Part shown: positions 50,021 to 58,988 of the stretch, one piece after another
How the letters are laid out: each line of letters opens with the position of its first letter
Numbering within the stretch: position 1 is the first letter of the stretch
The notes under the pieces: model-generated
What the model saw: the letters and a program-made list of their open reading frames with translations, nothing else
Told to the model about the DNA's origin: nothing
Databases searched by the model: none
Made by a program: the position numbers and the translations under genes
Origin: Alcaligenes endophyticus
GTDB taxonomy: Bacteria > Pseudomonadota > Gammaproteobacteria > Burkholderiales > Burkholderiaceae_B
Direction of reading: 5' to 3'
Length of the DNA: 64,000 nt
Assembly (NCBI RefSeq): GCF_026344035.1
Contig: NZ_JAPKND010000001.1
Span: 893,419 to 957,418, forward strand

Positions 50021-51058
50021 TTAAGACAAGGCAAAAAGAAAAGTCAGCATTTCCGCTCGGCTAAGCAATAATTTTTGCTTATCGGGTTGCAGTATCCCTT
50101 GTGTACCGAAACCCAGCCTAATTGGCAAATGCTCGAGCATGGCCTCGAGCACCGTCTCGGGTTCATCTAAAGAAAATTCACCCGAAAACATCAATGCCTC
50201 TAAACCGACTCCAGGGCTCAAACTTAAGGTTTGATGACGATAGCGATTGAGCTCTTTTAGAACCTCAGGCAAGGGAGTATTAACAAATAAGAATTTTCCT
50301 TGTACCCACGCTAAACGCTCAGCTACGGGGGCAACAACGACTTTTTGCATACCAAGCCAATCGTCCACTTCGACACTTTGCCCCGGCACCAACAGTCGAA
50401 CACGTTTGCGCCACCAACTACCTGCTGATACCTCTGCATGCCCAGACTCTACGGTAATACGCACTCTAGAGCCTTCTTTTAAGACGTCTAAGCTGGTACC
50501 TAGAGCGCGAATCTGACTTTCGCCCGCAAAAATAGTAATCGGATCATTGAGCTCGTCTCGCATATCAAAATAGGCTTGTCCCTGATCCAAATAGACATGC
50601 CTCTGCTTGTCGTCATAGCGCATGTGAGTACCACGATTCAATACTGAATACGCTTGCTCGGAAAGCCGATATTGCGTGCGGGTAGTCTCAGACAATACCG
50701 TGTGCCCCGCATCCTCATACCAAAAACGATAGTCTGATTGCAAAATGTAGAGCATAACCACCATGCCAATAAGAAAGAGCAATCCACCACTGAGCCAATG
50801 CCACAGTTTGCTTTGTTCGCTCTCACGAACCGAACCCTCAATCAATGGGGGTTCAGGTTTAGGCTCAGAGGGTAAATAGTCGGCATCGCAGAAATAGCGG
50901 ATATAAAGATAAGAATGGGCATTTTCTGGGGTTTCGCTATGCCACTTACGAAATTCTTTAAGCTCTTGCTCGGTTGCCTCGCCAGAGTTGATGCGAGTAA
51001 ACCAATAGGCTGCTTGTGCTCTGATTTTGTCTACGTTACTTTCTCGCCGAATAGTCAT
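50021..51058 (-). CDS. FecR-like anti-sigma/sensor protein, orphan
   Basis: A 345-residue inner-membrane protein with FecR layout. The N-terminal DUF4880-like part has AAYWFTRINSGEATEQELKEFRKWHSETPEN. One membrane helix spans about residues 87-107. A periplasmic FecR domain follows (RTQYRLSEQAYSVLNRGTHMRY ... IRALGTSLDV), then a DUF4974-like end with FVNTPLPEVLKELNRY. FecR proteins pass a TonB-receptor signal to an ECF sigma factor. Neither a fecI-type sigma gene nor a TonB receptor is adjacent. The partner must lie elsewhere, or the system has been lost in part. Confidence 0.87.
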   Translation of the reverse strand: MTIRRESNVDKIRAQAAYWFTRINSGEATEQELKEFRKWHSETPENAHSYLYIRYFCDADYLPSEPKPEPPLIEGSVRESEQSKLWHWLSGGLLFLIGMVVMLYILQSDYRFWYEDAGHTVLSETTRTQYRLSEQAYSVLNRGTHMRYDDKQRHVYLDQGQAYFDMRDELNDPITIFAGESQIRALGTSLDVLKEGSRVRITVESGHAEVSAGSWWRKRVRLLVPGQSVEVDDWLGMQKVVVAPVAERLAWVQGKFLFVNTPLPEVLKELNRYRHQTLSLSPGVGLEALMFSGEFSLDEPETVLEAMLEHLPIRLGFGTQGILQPDKQKLLLSRAEMLTFLFALS

Positions 51059-51319
51059 AATACCGCCAGGTCAAACAGAATAGACAACTCATCCTCATGA
51101 ACACTCAACTATGCTTACATAGAATAAAACTAGCCTCTTTCATACATGTACAAACATATCACAAAATTCGCATTTTGTAATAATCTACGTCTGACTTTAC
51201 ATTTTTTAACTTCGAAAAACATTAAATAGCCCGTAACAAGACGCATCCAGCCTCTCTGAGTAAATATACAATTAGTTATACATACCACTATTTAACGTTA
51301 CTAATTTCTCCGTTAGACG

Positions 51320-51440
51320 TGAATCCAAGCATTGAGTACGCATGAACGACTCCTCAGAGGAAAGCCTCGTTATGGCCAAGGCACCCACTTGAAAGATCTT
51401 GTAATTCGTCGCTTACCACCGGATTCAAGTGAACTCAGGT
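51320..51440. ncRNA. Possible structured RNA element (unclassified)
   Basis: Several complementary pairs are nested here: GAATCC (from about 51321) with GGATTC (about 51421), CACTTGAA (about 51389) with TTCAAGTG (about 51424), and a GAGG-AAAG-CCTC hairpin near 51357-51368. CTGAGT near 51257 can also pair with ACTCAG near 51433. The layout vaguely recalls 6S RNA, but no family match can be claimed and strand is uncertain. Confidence 0.22.
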
Positions 51441-51441
51441 A

Positions 51442-51476
51442 CAAATAAAAACTCCGGTTATAAATATAACCGGAGT
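51442..51476 (-). terminator. Terminator of the marR-like gene
   Basis: ACTCCGGTTATA (51451-51462), a 2-nt centre and TATAACCGGAGT (51465-51476). On the minus strand it is followed by TTTTTATTTG. It lies about 140 bp beyond the stop of the marR-like gene. Confidence 0.75.
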
Positions 51477-51616
51477 AAACAGACATCAAAGCCACATCAT
51501 ATTGAGCGAAGAGCAATCAATAAGCCCTATTTTTTTATTGTTTTCGCCCTTTATCGAGCCCATTAGCAAAGCTAGCCAAGGGTGTAGTTCGCTAAAACTT
51601 CTATTTGCCTATCCCA

Positions 51617-51982
51617 TTAAGCCTTAACAGCTTCCATAATGCAGGCAGAAAGACGATCAAAGTGCAATAGGGCAGCCTGACTAAGGCCTACTTGCTTACG
51701 CCGGCTATCCTCCGTATCACTCAATACAATCCAGCCTTTACCCCGCATAGACTTTAGCCGCGTGTGTATGGTTGCAGGCGAGCCCAAGTGTTCAATTGCC
51801 ATTACATCTCGCACAGACAAACGCGCTAACTCCTGATTGGATCTAGCAACCTGTTGCAAGATTCTTTCCTCAAGCGGGTCCAAAGGAGGCAATGAAGGTA
51901 ATTTGTTTAACCCTTCCGCTAACTGCAGAAACTTGAGATATATTTCGGCTGGTCTGATTGTATTTTTCGTATCAATATTCAT
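51617..51982 (-). CDS. MarR-type winged-helix regulator
   Basis: A 121-residue putative DNA-binding protein. The reader helix and wing are suggested by LSVRDVMAIEHLGSPATIHTRLKSMRGKGWIVL, then DTEDSRRKQVGLSQAA, matching the MarR wing pattern (DxxDxRxxxLxLT). It lacks part of the N-terminal dimerisation region of full MarR proteins (about 145 residues). The start at 51982 is chosen because it begins MNIDTKN; an ATG at 51994 is possible. Target genes are unknown; neighbours give no clear hint. Confidence 0.78.
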   Translation of the reverse strand: MNIDTKNTIRPAEIYLKFLQLAEGLNKLPSLPPLDPLEERILQQVARSNQELARLSVRDVMAIEHLGSPATIHTRLKSMRGKGWIVLSDTEDSRRKQVGLSQAALLHFDRLSACIMEAVKA

Positions 51983-52327
51983 ACTTGCCACCATGCAAAT
52001 ATCTATGTAAATAAGTACATTTTCATGTTTTTACGTTTGCTGAAATGGAAAAATCATAGAGAAAAATAGAATTTTTTTTCTGATCGTTCCATAAACTCAT
52101 CTCATCATTCAGTTGCTAACCCCCTTCAACTATAGGGGTAGCGGACTAAATCAATCGCTACAAACGATATAAATTAGAATACAAGACGTTCCACTTCCCG
52201 CCATTGAGACTATTCTTAATTTTTCTGTCTTGTAATAAAAACCACTACATTTTATTGCTTTACCCTTGAGTTCTTGTTCGTAATCTTACGAAAATTGTTT
52301 CACGTGAAACTAATACCCCCGTACTAG
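51983..52327. other. Intergenic region with a parS site
   Basis: About 345 bp without a gene, AT-rich. It holds the marR-like promoter on the left and the 3' end of the DUF4105 transcript on the right. The only clear element is the parS palindrome at 52297-52310. Confidence 0.5.
52297..52310. promoter_or_regulatory. parS centromere site
   Basis: Perfect GTTTCACGTGAAAC, preceded by T, the canonical ParB-binding sequence. It lies about 3.5 kb left of the presumed origin and 6.7 kb from the parS cluster at mnmG. Confidence 0.88.
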
Positions 52328-53365
52328 TCAATGAAAATGCGGCACTCCTACGCGTATACGCTCCGAAAAACTCGCGTTATCCGCAGCTTGTAAAGCTCGT
52401 TCATTGATATAAGCCTGCTTTTTTAGCTCAGCAAGCTCTACACCAGGAACCAACGCGTTCAATTTATACAAGTACTCCGGTAAATAGCCTGATAACAAGA
52501 GCTGATAACTACGTGGCAAACCACCTACTATACGGCTCACCATGGTGTATACGATAGTGGTGCAATTGGCAGTCAATGTGTGATAAAACTTGGCCTTACG
52601 GTGCAATTCATTGGCTTTTTCTACATATGCCAAAAACAAATCTCGCCTTGCTGACGGACTCATATCTACGGAATAGATAAAAACATCTTCGCCCCTAGCA
52701 TTTGTGCGTGTACGTATGATGTCTCGCTCATCAGCTGCAATAAGAGTCATTTCAAACTTTTTGAAAAAACCGCCTAAGGCTGAGAATTGTTCATTTTTTT
52801 CTTTTCTAATTTCTACTGAAAAAACCACCTGACTACCATCGCTGAAACCGAACGAAACCAAGGTATGCGCTATCGCTGGCCCCATCCAGTAAGACAAAAA
52901 CATGTCTACTCGACTTAGCTCCCGTAAATCATACGTACGGTTTTCCCAGACAATATCGTAATCATTCTCAGTACGCCAAGTGAAATTACGTACATCGCGT
53001 AAAACGACGTAATCGCCTTGCACCACACCTGATGAAATACGGGCGACATCGTCCGCCCATTCTCTGGACAGACGCGGTTCTATTTGCACCCACCAAATAC
53101 TAAGGCCCAGAGCAGCAACACCACAAACCGTTAAAAAATACTTAACATGATAATTGACCACTAAAGCATAAAGGCTGGTTAAACACACCCCACTCCACAG
53201 AAAGAGGAGAGCATACCTTAGGGGCTTGTTTTCTAGCTGATAATATAAAGCTAAGCTTCCCCAAGCCATTACGAGCAGCAAAATAATAGGTAGACCCACT
53301 TTAGATATCTTGCTCCAACTGTGCATACTACTGATAACCGACCCCGACTTGAGCTGCCCAGTCAT
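52328..53365 (-). CDS. Membrane protein with DUF4105 (Lnb_N) domain
   Basis: A 345-residue protein with three N-terminal membrane helices (about 23-42, 50-69 and 75-93) and a large domain beyond. This shows the DUF4105 pattern: ENDYDIVWENRTYDLREL, MGPAIAHTLVSFGFSDG (conserved His167) and YHTLTANCTTIVY (Cys268). This domain is named after the lipoprotein N-acyltransferase Lnb, where His and Cys act in acyl transfer. It lies 12 bp after psd in the same direction, hinting at a lipid-linked role, which is inference. Confidence 0.83.
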   Translation of the reverse strand: MTGQLKSGSVISSMHSWSKISKVGLPIILLLVMAWGSLALYYQLENKPLRYALLFLWSGVCLTSLYALVVNYHVKYFLTVCGVAALGLSIWWVQIEPRLSREWADDVARISSGVVQGDYVVLRDVRNFTWRTENDYDIVWENRTYDLRELSRVDMFLSYWMGPAIAHTLVSFGFSDGSQVVFSVEIRKEKNEQFSALGGFFKKFEMTLIAADERDIIRTRTNARGEDVFIYSVDMSPSARRDLFLAYVEKANELHRKAKFYHTLTANCTTIVYTMVSRIVGGLPRSYQLLLSGYLPEYLYKLNALVPGVELAELKKQAYINERALQAADNASFSERIRVGVPHFH

Positions 53366-53377
53366 GTCTATCGCCTT

Positions 53378-54232
53378 TTAAGTGCATGGAATGGCATCCC
53401 CCATAGACTGTCCTTGCCGTATGACTTTCTGAGCATCCCAATCCGCATCGAAGTGATAGGCGCCTTCAGGGAACAGTAACACTACCGTGGACCCCAATAA
53501 AAACCGTCCCATTTCTTGCCCTTTAAGCAAACGGATATCTTTGCCACTGTATTGCCATTCGATAACTTTTCCAGAACGGGGTGGGTTAACAACCCCATGC
53601 CAAACTGTCTGCATGCTCCCTACGATGGTAGCCCCCACAAGTATCAGCGAAAAAGGGCCCTTGTCTGAGTCAAACATACATACTACACGCTCATTACGTG
53701 CAAATAGCCCTGGCACAGCCTGTGCGGTCGCAGGGTTAACTGAAAACAAGTCCCCAGGCACATAGGTCATGCTTTTTAAAATACCGTCACAAGGCATATG
53801 AACACGATGGTAATCAGCGGGACTAAGGTATAAGGTAGCAAACAACCCATTATGAAATAAGCTTGCCCAATCCTGACGACCTGCTAGCAATTGCGTGCAA
53901 GAGTAATCATGACCTTTAGCCTGAAAAATGCGCTCCCCACTAATAGCCCCTAACTGACTCACAGTACCATCTACTGGACTTACTAACGCCGTTGCTGCAA
54001 GAGGCCTGACGCCGGGTCGTAGCGCTCGCCCAAAAAAATCATTAAACGTTTTATAGCTTTGGGGGTCAGGGTTAGCTGCCTCATTCATATTAACGCGGTA
54101 ACGTTTAATAAATGAGTGAATAAAAAAAGTTGTCAGACCACCAAGCGGTCGTGAAGCCAACCTCCCCATACATTGCGTTAACAAACGCTTAGGGAGGGCA
54201 TACTGCAATAAAACCGCGAAAGGAGTAGACAT
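53378..54232 (-). CDS. psd: Phosphatidylserine decarboxylase proenzyme
   Basis: Pyruvoyl enzyme that makes phosphatidylethanolamine in the inner membrane. The self-cleavage motif LGST appears in FLLGSTVVLLFPEGAYH, and SPVDGTVSQLG and LYLSPADYHRVHMP are the conserved catalytic regions. The ATG at 54232 gives 284 residues starting MSTPFAVLLQYALPKRLLTQ, like family members. A longer frame from 54280 adds a hydrophobic leader, with AGGAG only one base from its ATG. It is followed closely by the DUF4105 gene and preceded by the diguanylate cyclase gene. Confidence 0.94.
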   Translation of the reverse strand: MSTPFAVLLQYALPKRLLTQCMGRLASRPLGGLTTFFIHSFIKRYRVNMNEAANPDPQSYKTFNDFFGRALRPGVRPLAATALVSPVDGTVSQLGAISGERIFQAKGHDYSCTQLLAGRQDWASLFHNGLFATLYLSPADYHRVHMPCDGILKSMTYVPGDLFSVNPATAQAVPGLFARNERVVCMFDSDKGPFSLILVGATIVGSMQTVWHGVVNPPRSGKVIEWQYSGKDIRLLKGQEMGRFLLGSTVVLLFPEGAYHFDADWDAQKVIRQGQSMGDAIPCT

Positions 54233-54301
54233 AAATAACACAATAAACGTAAAAAGGCAGAAGCATAACCTGTTTACCATGCTCCTAAGCGACGCGCCAG
54301 C

Positions 54302-55675
54302 TTACTGCTCAAAAACTATGCAGTTTCGACCTGCTGACTTTGCTTTGTACAGCACGGCATCAACACGGCGCAATATATGCTGATAATCAGGATGTCCGTC
54401 AAACATGGTAATTCCAAAACTGGCCGTGACAGAAATATGGAGGTTCTGAGGCAGATGAAAAGACTCTGCGCCTAACGCTTCCTTTAACTTTTTCGCTATC
54501 CGCCAAACTCCGTCTTCGTCGACGTCCACCAACACTAATAAAAACTCTTCGCCTCCTAAGCGAAACACATAGTCCCCTGAGCGGGTGTGCGCCATAAGCA
54601 ACTCAGCAAACTGCTGTAAGACTTTATCGCCAGCTTCGTGTCCGTAGCTGTCGTTAACCTCTTTAAAATAATCAATGTCTATCCCTATTAAAGCAAAGCT
54701 TTTAGAGCGTTTCTGAGCATAAGCTATCTCTTTATTGAGCACTACCGGAAGGTATTTTCGACTCAGTAAGCGTGTAAGTACGTCTCTGCCCGACTCCAGC
54801 TCGTTGTGCCGCTCGAAAAGGCTATTCAATTCTAAAGCGATAGAACGCGTGAGTTCCCGTAATTGGCAGAGTGCTTGGACTGTAGTTTCGTGGGCAGGTT
54901 CAACTTGCTCCAGCAAAGGAATAAGCTCATTGTCAATTTTTGACATGGCATGATAGATACTCTGGGCCTCTGTACTGCCTTCAAAGGCATAAGCCCCTTT
55001 ATGGCGAAACCACAGCCCGAAATCTGAGCTCGTAATTCTGGGAAGCACTTTAGTTCCTTGCTGTACCGCCACTTGGAAAATAAATACGTTTTCCCAATCT
55101 AGTATGGCTGCTCGTTGCTTGCCATGCTCCACAGTGGCATCTTGCACAACAGCAAATAAACGATACGACTCTTCAGCCCTAGCTAAGCGATCTTTAGACT
55201 GGCCATAAGCATAGCTCATGATCTCCATTCCCATGTCTATAAAGCTCGCTACATAACGCATAGCAATGATTCTATCGTCAAACGATAACGGACTAGCGTC
55301 TAGCAAGTCCGCATAGGCCTGCTTCAAAAACCTAGCACCACGCAAAACCAAATAAACGGGAATATGAATACGCGCATGAATTTCGCCCACTTTGATCTGT
55401 TTCATGACTACAGCGAGCATAGAGTCTTGTAAGTGGGCAGAAAACATCTCCACCAACCACTGTTTCAAAGACTGGTGTAACCGAGTCTGGACCTGCTTAT
55501 GCGTCAAAAATACTTGGGCACTCGCTGTAGACAACATTTGTTCATAAAAAAAGGTCGCCAAGCTATCGTCATGATCGAGAGAAAGTTGCTGAACATACGC
55601 ACGCACGTCAGGTGGTGTACGCGTAGCCAGCTTTTGCCAACTCACGGCAAGCTCGGCAGTATCAAGTTTTGACAT
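54302..55675 (-). CDS. Globin-coupled diguanylate cyclase (DosC/BpeGReg type)
   Basis: Haem-based oxygen sensor that makes cyclic di-GMP, 457 residues. The N-terminal globin domain has Tyr44 as likely distal residue and His100 in KVGEIHARIHIP as proximal ligand. A middle helical domain covers about 170-290. The GGDEF domain follows with DVLTRLLSRKYLP and the active loop GGEEF (374-378). An RSGD inhibitory site lies five residues before that loop, so product inhibition is expected. Domain order and length match BpeGReg of Bordetella. No cognate EAL protein is adjacent. It borders the presumed origin. Confidence 0.93.
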   Translation of the reverse strand: MSKLDTAELAVSWQKLATRTPPDVRAYVQQLSLDHDDSLATFFYEQMLSTASAQVFLTHKQVQTRLHQSLKQWLVEMFSAHLQDSMLAVVMKQIKVGEIHARIHIPVYLVLRGARFLKQAYADLLDASPLSFDDRIIAMRYVASFIDMGMEIMSYAYGQSKDRLARAEESYRLFAVVQDATVEHGKQRAAILDWENVFIFQVAVQQGTKVLPRITSSDFGLWFRHKGAYAFEGSTEAQSIYHAMSKIDNELIPLLEQVEPAHETTVQALCQLRELTRSIALELNSLFERHNELESGRDVLTRLLSRKYLPVVLNKEIAYAQKRSKSFALIGIDIDYFKEVNDSYGHEAGDKVLQQFAELLMAHTRSGDYVFRLGGEEFLLVLVDVDEDGVWRIAKKLKEALGAESFHLPQNLHISVTASFGITMFDGHPDYQHILRRVDAVLYKAKSAGRNCIVFEQ

Positions 55676-55900
55676 GCTTACAAGAAAAAAAGTTAGTTAT
55701 AAATGTTTGACAGTTGAAGTTTTTGTCAGTAATCAAATTGTGGCAGGCTTCCTAGAATACGCCTAGCGCAATATAAAACCTGCTTTTAAAGAAAAAAATA
55801 AGATCACGAATAAATAAAAAATGAAATTATTATTTCGCAAAAACACAATATGAATTTAACTAATGTAATTGAATTTACACCGAGAAATTATATTTACACC

Positions 55901-56100
55901 TGTGGATAGCCACTAGAGAGCTGGTTGTGCAAAAGCTGTGGACAAATTATGCATAAGTTATGATTTTACGCTAAGAGCTAAACTTACTCAATATCTGTAC
56001 ATATTTGTGCGCACATTAACCCACAATTTTTTTTCAGCTAAGTACTTGATTTTTATCATTGTTAGTGACTTGATAGAGTTATCCACAGACACCCATTAAT
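55901..56100. repeat. oriC module, copy A
   Basis: First copy of a diverged duplicated unit. It has inverted DnaA-type boxes at 55901 and 55937 (36 bp apart), a TTGATTTTTAT block near 56046, and a direct box at 56079. Between the first two boxes lies CTAGAGAGC (55913-55921) flanked by AGCCA and TGGTT. Copy B repeats the same order. Confidence 0.75.
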
Positions 56101-56378
56101 CATTACCATATATATACATAAGATTAATAAATAATAACTGTACTACATGAAAAAAAAAGAAAATTTAAACGGAAAGTTTAACTAAAGTCGAGTATTCATG
56201 TTTAATATCGCTGTATTTTTATCAAGAAAAATAATTATTTTCAAAAATAATGCTAAAAAATTAGCTATAAAACATTATATTTATTGACAAACTAAATAAA
56301 TGTAAAAAAACAAAATGTAGTTGATCAGTACACCAACAACAGCAAGATGTAGTTACATACTGTTTCAAAAATAATGCC

Positions 56379-56580
56379 TGTGGATAAGCTCTAGAGAGCA
56401 GCTTGTGTAAACTTTGTGGATAGTTTGGGCATAAGCATCTACTAACTCTTAAGTGCTAAAGTTGTTAGGTTTTCATCCACTTCTAAGCTAGTACATTATC
56501 CAACTCAAAACATGCCTATAACTGCTTGATTTTTATAGTTATTTAGGACTTATTCTAGTTATACACAAGGTTCCATTAGT
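56379..56580. repeat. oriC module, copy B
   Basis: Second copy, offset 478-480 bp from copy A. Boxes are at 56379 and 56415 (36 bp apart) and 56559 (TTATACACA), with TTGATTTTTAT near 56526. CTAGAGAGC (56391-56399) is flanked by AAGCT and AGCTT, a perfect inverted pair differing from copy A. Confidence 0.75.
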
Positions 56581-57320
56581 ATAATCAACATAAATATTAA
56601 TAACTTTTAAAATGAATAACTTAGCTACGGTAGCGAAAAATTATCAGACTTCAAATGCCTGCCAAACTGAGCTAAGATTCAACTCATCGAATTTTCAAGG
56701 AACAAAGTGGCATGGTTGATGTTCACCAGGTGGGGTTTGTGATTCAGAAAGTACGTGTCAACGTTTCAAGTCGACGTGATTGATTTATCCACAGAGGTGT
56801 GGATAAGAAATTAGCTGAGCGAAGAGATTAACTGTGTTTTTTTACAGCCATAAGCGATAGGAATATGCGTAAAAAATATATATTAAATTCAATGAAATCA
56901 ATGACTTATATTGTCCCATTATTGGGATAATCAGAATTAATCGATTCAAGCATATCGTTGCCACGAATCGGATAATACAACTAGCGAAAGAAAACTAGTT
57001 TTTATCCACATCTGCCCTTGGATAACTTCCGTTTTTTACACTGATAGGATTAGATGCTTAGTTAGCCAACTTTACGAATCAGTTCTTCTAGTGCTTAAGT
57101 GCTTCCTGACACGTAAGATCTCCCCAAAGTTATTAACAGCAGTTAATCATGCGTGTAGATAAGTATGTTCGACTAAACCTGCTTCACGCGTCACAAAACA
57201 GGGTCTGTGTGCAACAAAGGAGTGAGTTTGAATGATGCGAGGCATGCTTTGCTGATTACAGGGAGAGCTAGGATGAGTGGTAGCTTCAATCGTCTTACGA
57301 CTTATCCACATTTTTCAGAC

Positions 57321-57355
57321 AAAAAAAACTGGTACCAGCTTGCGCCAGCACCAGT
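57321..57355 (-). terminator. Terminator of the aminotransferase gene
   Basis: On the minus strand ACTGGT...ACCAGT flank a partly paired loop and are followed by eight T residues (complement of 57321-57328). It shields the origin side from transcription. Confidence 0.8.
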
Positions 57356-57377
57356 GTTAATGAGGAAGAGAAAAGGG

Positions 57378-58547
57378 TTAAAGTTGTATCAACTTTTCTA
57401 TTGCTTGGTCTAACGTGTGGTCTTGCTTAGCAAAGCAGAATCGAATTAGTTGCTGATTAGAACTTTCTGCCTGAGGGTCCTGGTAAAAAGCCGAAACTGG
57501 GATTACCCCTACGCCGTGTTCTTTTGTTAGCCACACTGAAAAATCAAACTCATTCATTTCAGAAAGGGCGCTGTAGTCCGCGAGTAAAAAGAAGGTGCCT
57601 TCACTAGGGAGTACGCGAAACTTGGAAGAAGATAAGCCTGCTATTAAACGATCGCGCTTGCGCTGATAAAAAACAGGTAGTGCAGCATAGTTGTTCGGAT
57701 TTTGTAGAAATCTGCTCAAACCTTCTTGTAAAGGGGTGGGCACAGTAAAAACGTTGAACTGATGAACTTTTCGTATTTCTAAACTTAGCTCTTTGGGTGC
57801 GCAGCAATACCCTACTTTCCAACCAGTAGCGTGAAAAGTCTTTCCAAACGAAGAAACGATAATGGAACATGCCGCCAGGGCAGGGCGAGTAGCCATGCTT
57901 AAATGTGACTCACCATCAAACACTAGATGTTCATATACTTCATCAGATAAAATTAAAATATTATGCTTTTTAATAATATTTTCTAGGGCATCTAGATCAG
58001 AGGCATCTAGTGTGATCCCGCTGGGATTATGTGGGAAATTGATAATTAGTAAACGGGTTTTAGAGGTGATAGCAGCCTCTACCTTATTCCACTCTACAGA
58101 ATAGCGGCCCGACGGACCTTGTGGCGGTGTCATCGAGACAGGAACAGCTCTGCCCCCAGCCAGTTCGATAGCGGGTAAATAAAGGTCATAGAAAGGCTCA
58201 ATAACAATGACCTCATCACCTTGATGTACAAAAGCTAAGATAGAGGACATCAGTGCTTCGCTCGCACCGCTAGTAACGGTTATCTCAGTATCAACATCAT
58301 AGGTGTGCCCATATAAAGACTGTACTTTATTACTGATGCGTTCACGTAAACTCAGTAAACCGGCCATAGGGGGATATTGATTCATGCCATCCAGCATGGC
58401 TTGATGGACGTGATCAATAAGTTCACGCTCAGGGTTAAAATCAGGAAAGCCTTGTCCCAAGTTGATTGCTTTATGCTCGGTGGCGAGTTGGCTCATCAGC
58501 GTAAAAATAGTAGTACCTACGCTAGGCAGCTTTGACTGAATTTTCAT
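57378..58547 (-). CDS. Methionine/class I aminotransferase (YbdL-like)
   Basis: PLP aminotransferase of 389 residues, fold type I. It shows INLGQGFPDFNPERELIDHV, TSGASEALMSSILAFV, NFPHNPSGITLD (PLP-contact Asn), SDEVYEHLVFDG, and SFGKTFHATGWKVGYCCAP with the Schiff-base Lys. This set best matches YbdL (methionine aminotransferase) and the kynurenine aminotransferase group. It stands alone between oriC and the mnmG operon, transcribed toward the origin, and ends in a strong terminator. Confidence 0.88.
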   Translation of the reverse strand: MKIQSKLPSVGTTIFTLMSQLATEHKAINLGQGFPDFNPERELIDHVHQAMLDGMNQYPPMAGLLSLRERISNKVQSLYGHTYDVDTEITVTSGASEALMSSILAFVHQGDEVIVIEPFYDLYLPAIELAGGRAVPVSMTPPQGPSGRYSVEWNKVEAAITSKTRLLIINFPHNPSGITLDASDLDALENIIKKHNILILSDEVYEHLVFDGESHLSMATRPALAACSIIVSSFGKTFHATGWKVGYCCAPKELSLEIRKVHQFNVFTVPTPLQEGLSRFLQNPNNYAALPVFYQRKRDRLIAGLSSSKFRVLPSEGTFFLLADYSALSEMNEFDFSVWLTKEHGVGVIPVSAFYQDPQAESSNQQLIRFCFAKQDHTLDQAIEKLIQL

Positions 58548-58988
58548 GTGAATACTTTCTTATCCTAACTGAATAGTTAATGCGGTAAATCATATTATTG
58601 CTTGACTGAAGGTGGGGCGCTGCAAAAGTAAAAGTTGAGTTGTTACGGCTATGGCATTTATGCATCAAATAGCGGTAGAACTTCGCTTGAGTAACCGGCG
58701 AGTGGCTCTTTTACTGTGGGTACGGGTTTATAATCCTTACTGTAGCCGTTGTCGGTGTTGAAGCATCTCTAAAACCATGCATTTATGCTCGACGTAATCG
58801 CAGCGTCGGTTCGGTTATCCACATTTTTTAGCGGTCGTGGTTTCACAAGCTTTCCAGGCCTAGTTCAGCCTCGGGAATTCTAACACAAGCTAGTTAAGCC
58901 TTGATAAGTAAGCGCTTCTGTAGATTTTTTATATTTCAGCAATAAAAAGAGATTAACTAAGCTCTTTGAAACGCCGTGTTTTTTTATC

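Larger units (their letters stand above)
51059..51616. other. Intergenic region between fecR-like and marR-like genes
   Basis: A 558-bp stretch with no convincing protein gene. Bases about 51100-51310 are AT-rich and probably hold the fecR-like promoter. Bases about 51320-51430 are less AT-rich and contain complementary segments described separately. A terminator hairpin for the minus-strand marR-like gene is at 51451-51476. Confidence 0.5.
55676..57320. other. oriC: Probable chromosomal replication origin (oriC)
   Basis: A 1.6-kb gene-free, very AT-rich region. DnaA boxes and close variants are at 55901 (-), 55937 (-), 56079 (+), 56379 (-), 56415 (-), 56559 (+), 56785 (+), 56798 (-), 57002 (+) and 57302 (+); two more are at 58815 and 59013. 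The segment about 56100-56340 is the most AT-rich and a good unwinding candidate. Coding strands right of it favour G and T, while plus-strand genes left of it favour C and A, the expected skew switch, judged by eye. mnmG-parAB and parS lie on the right, as in Bordetella. Confidence 0.82.

Noticed and set aside
51272..51343. Minus-strand 23-codon frame with a GAGGAG site before its ATG
   Set aside because: The Shine-Dalgarno is good, but the peptide (starts MRTQCLDSR) resembles nothing known and overlaps the possible RNA structure. Too weak to list as a gene.
51320..51440. Assignment of the structured region as 6S RNA
   Set aside because: Only a loose similarity in stem layout; the expected closing stem and bubble cannot be confirmed without a covariance search.
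57207..57413. Plus-strand 68-codon frame at the right edge of oriC
   Set aside because: It runs over a DnaA box and a terminator into the opposite strand of the aminotransferase gene, has no ribosome site and unremarkable composition.
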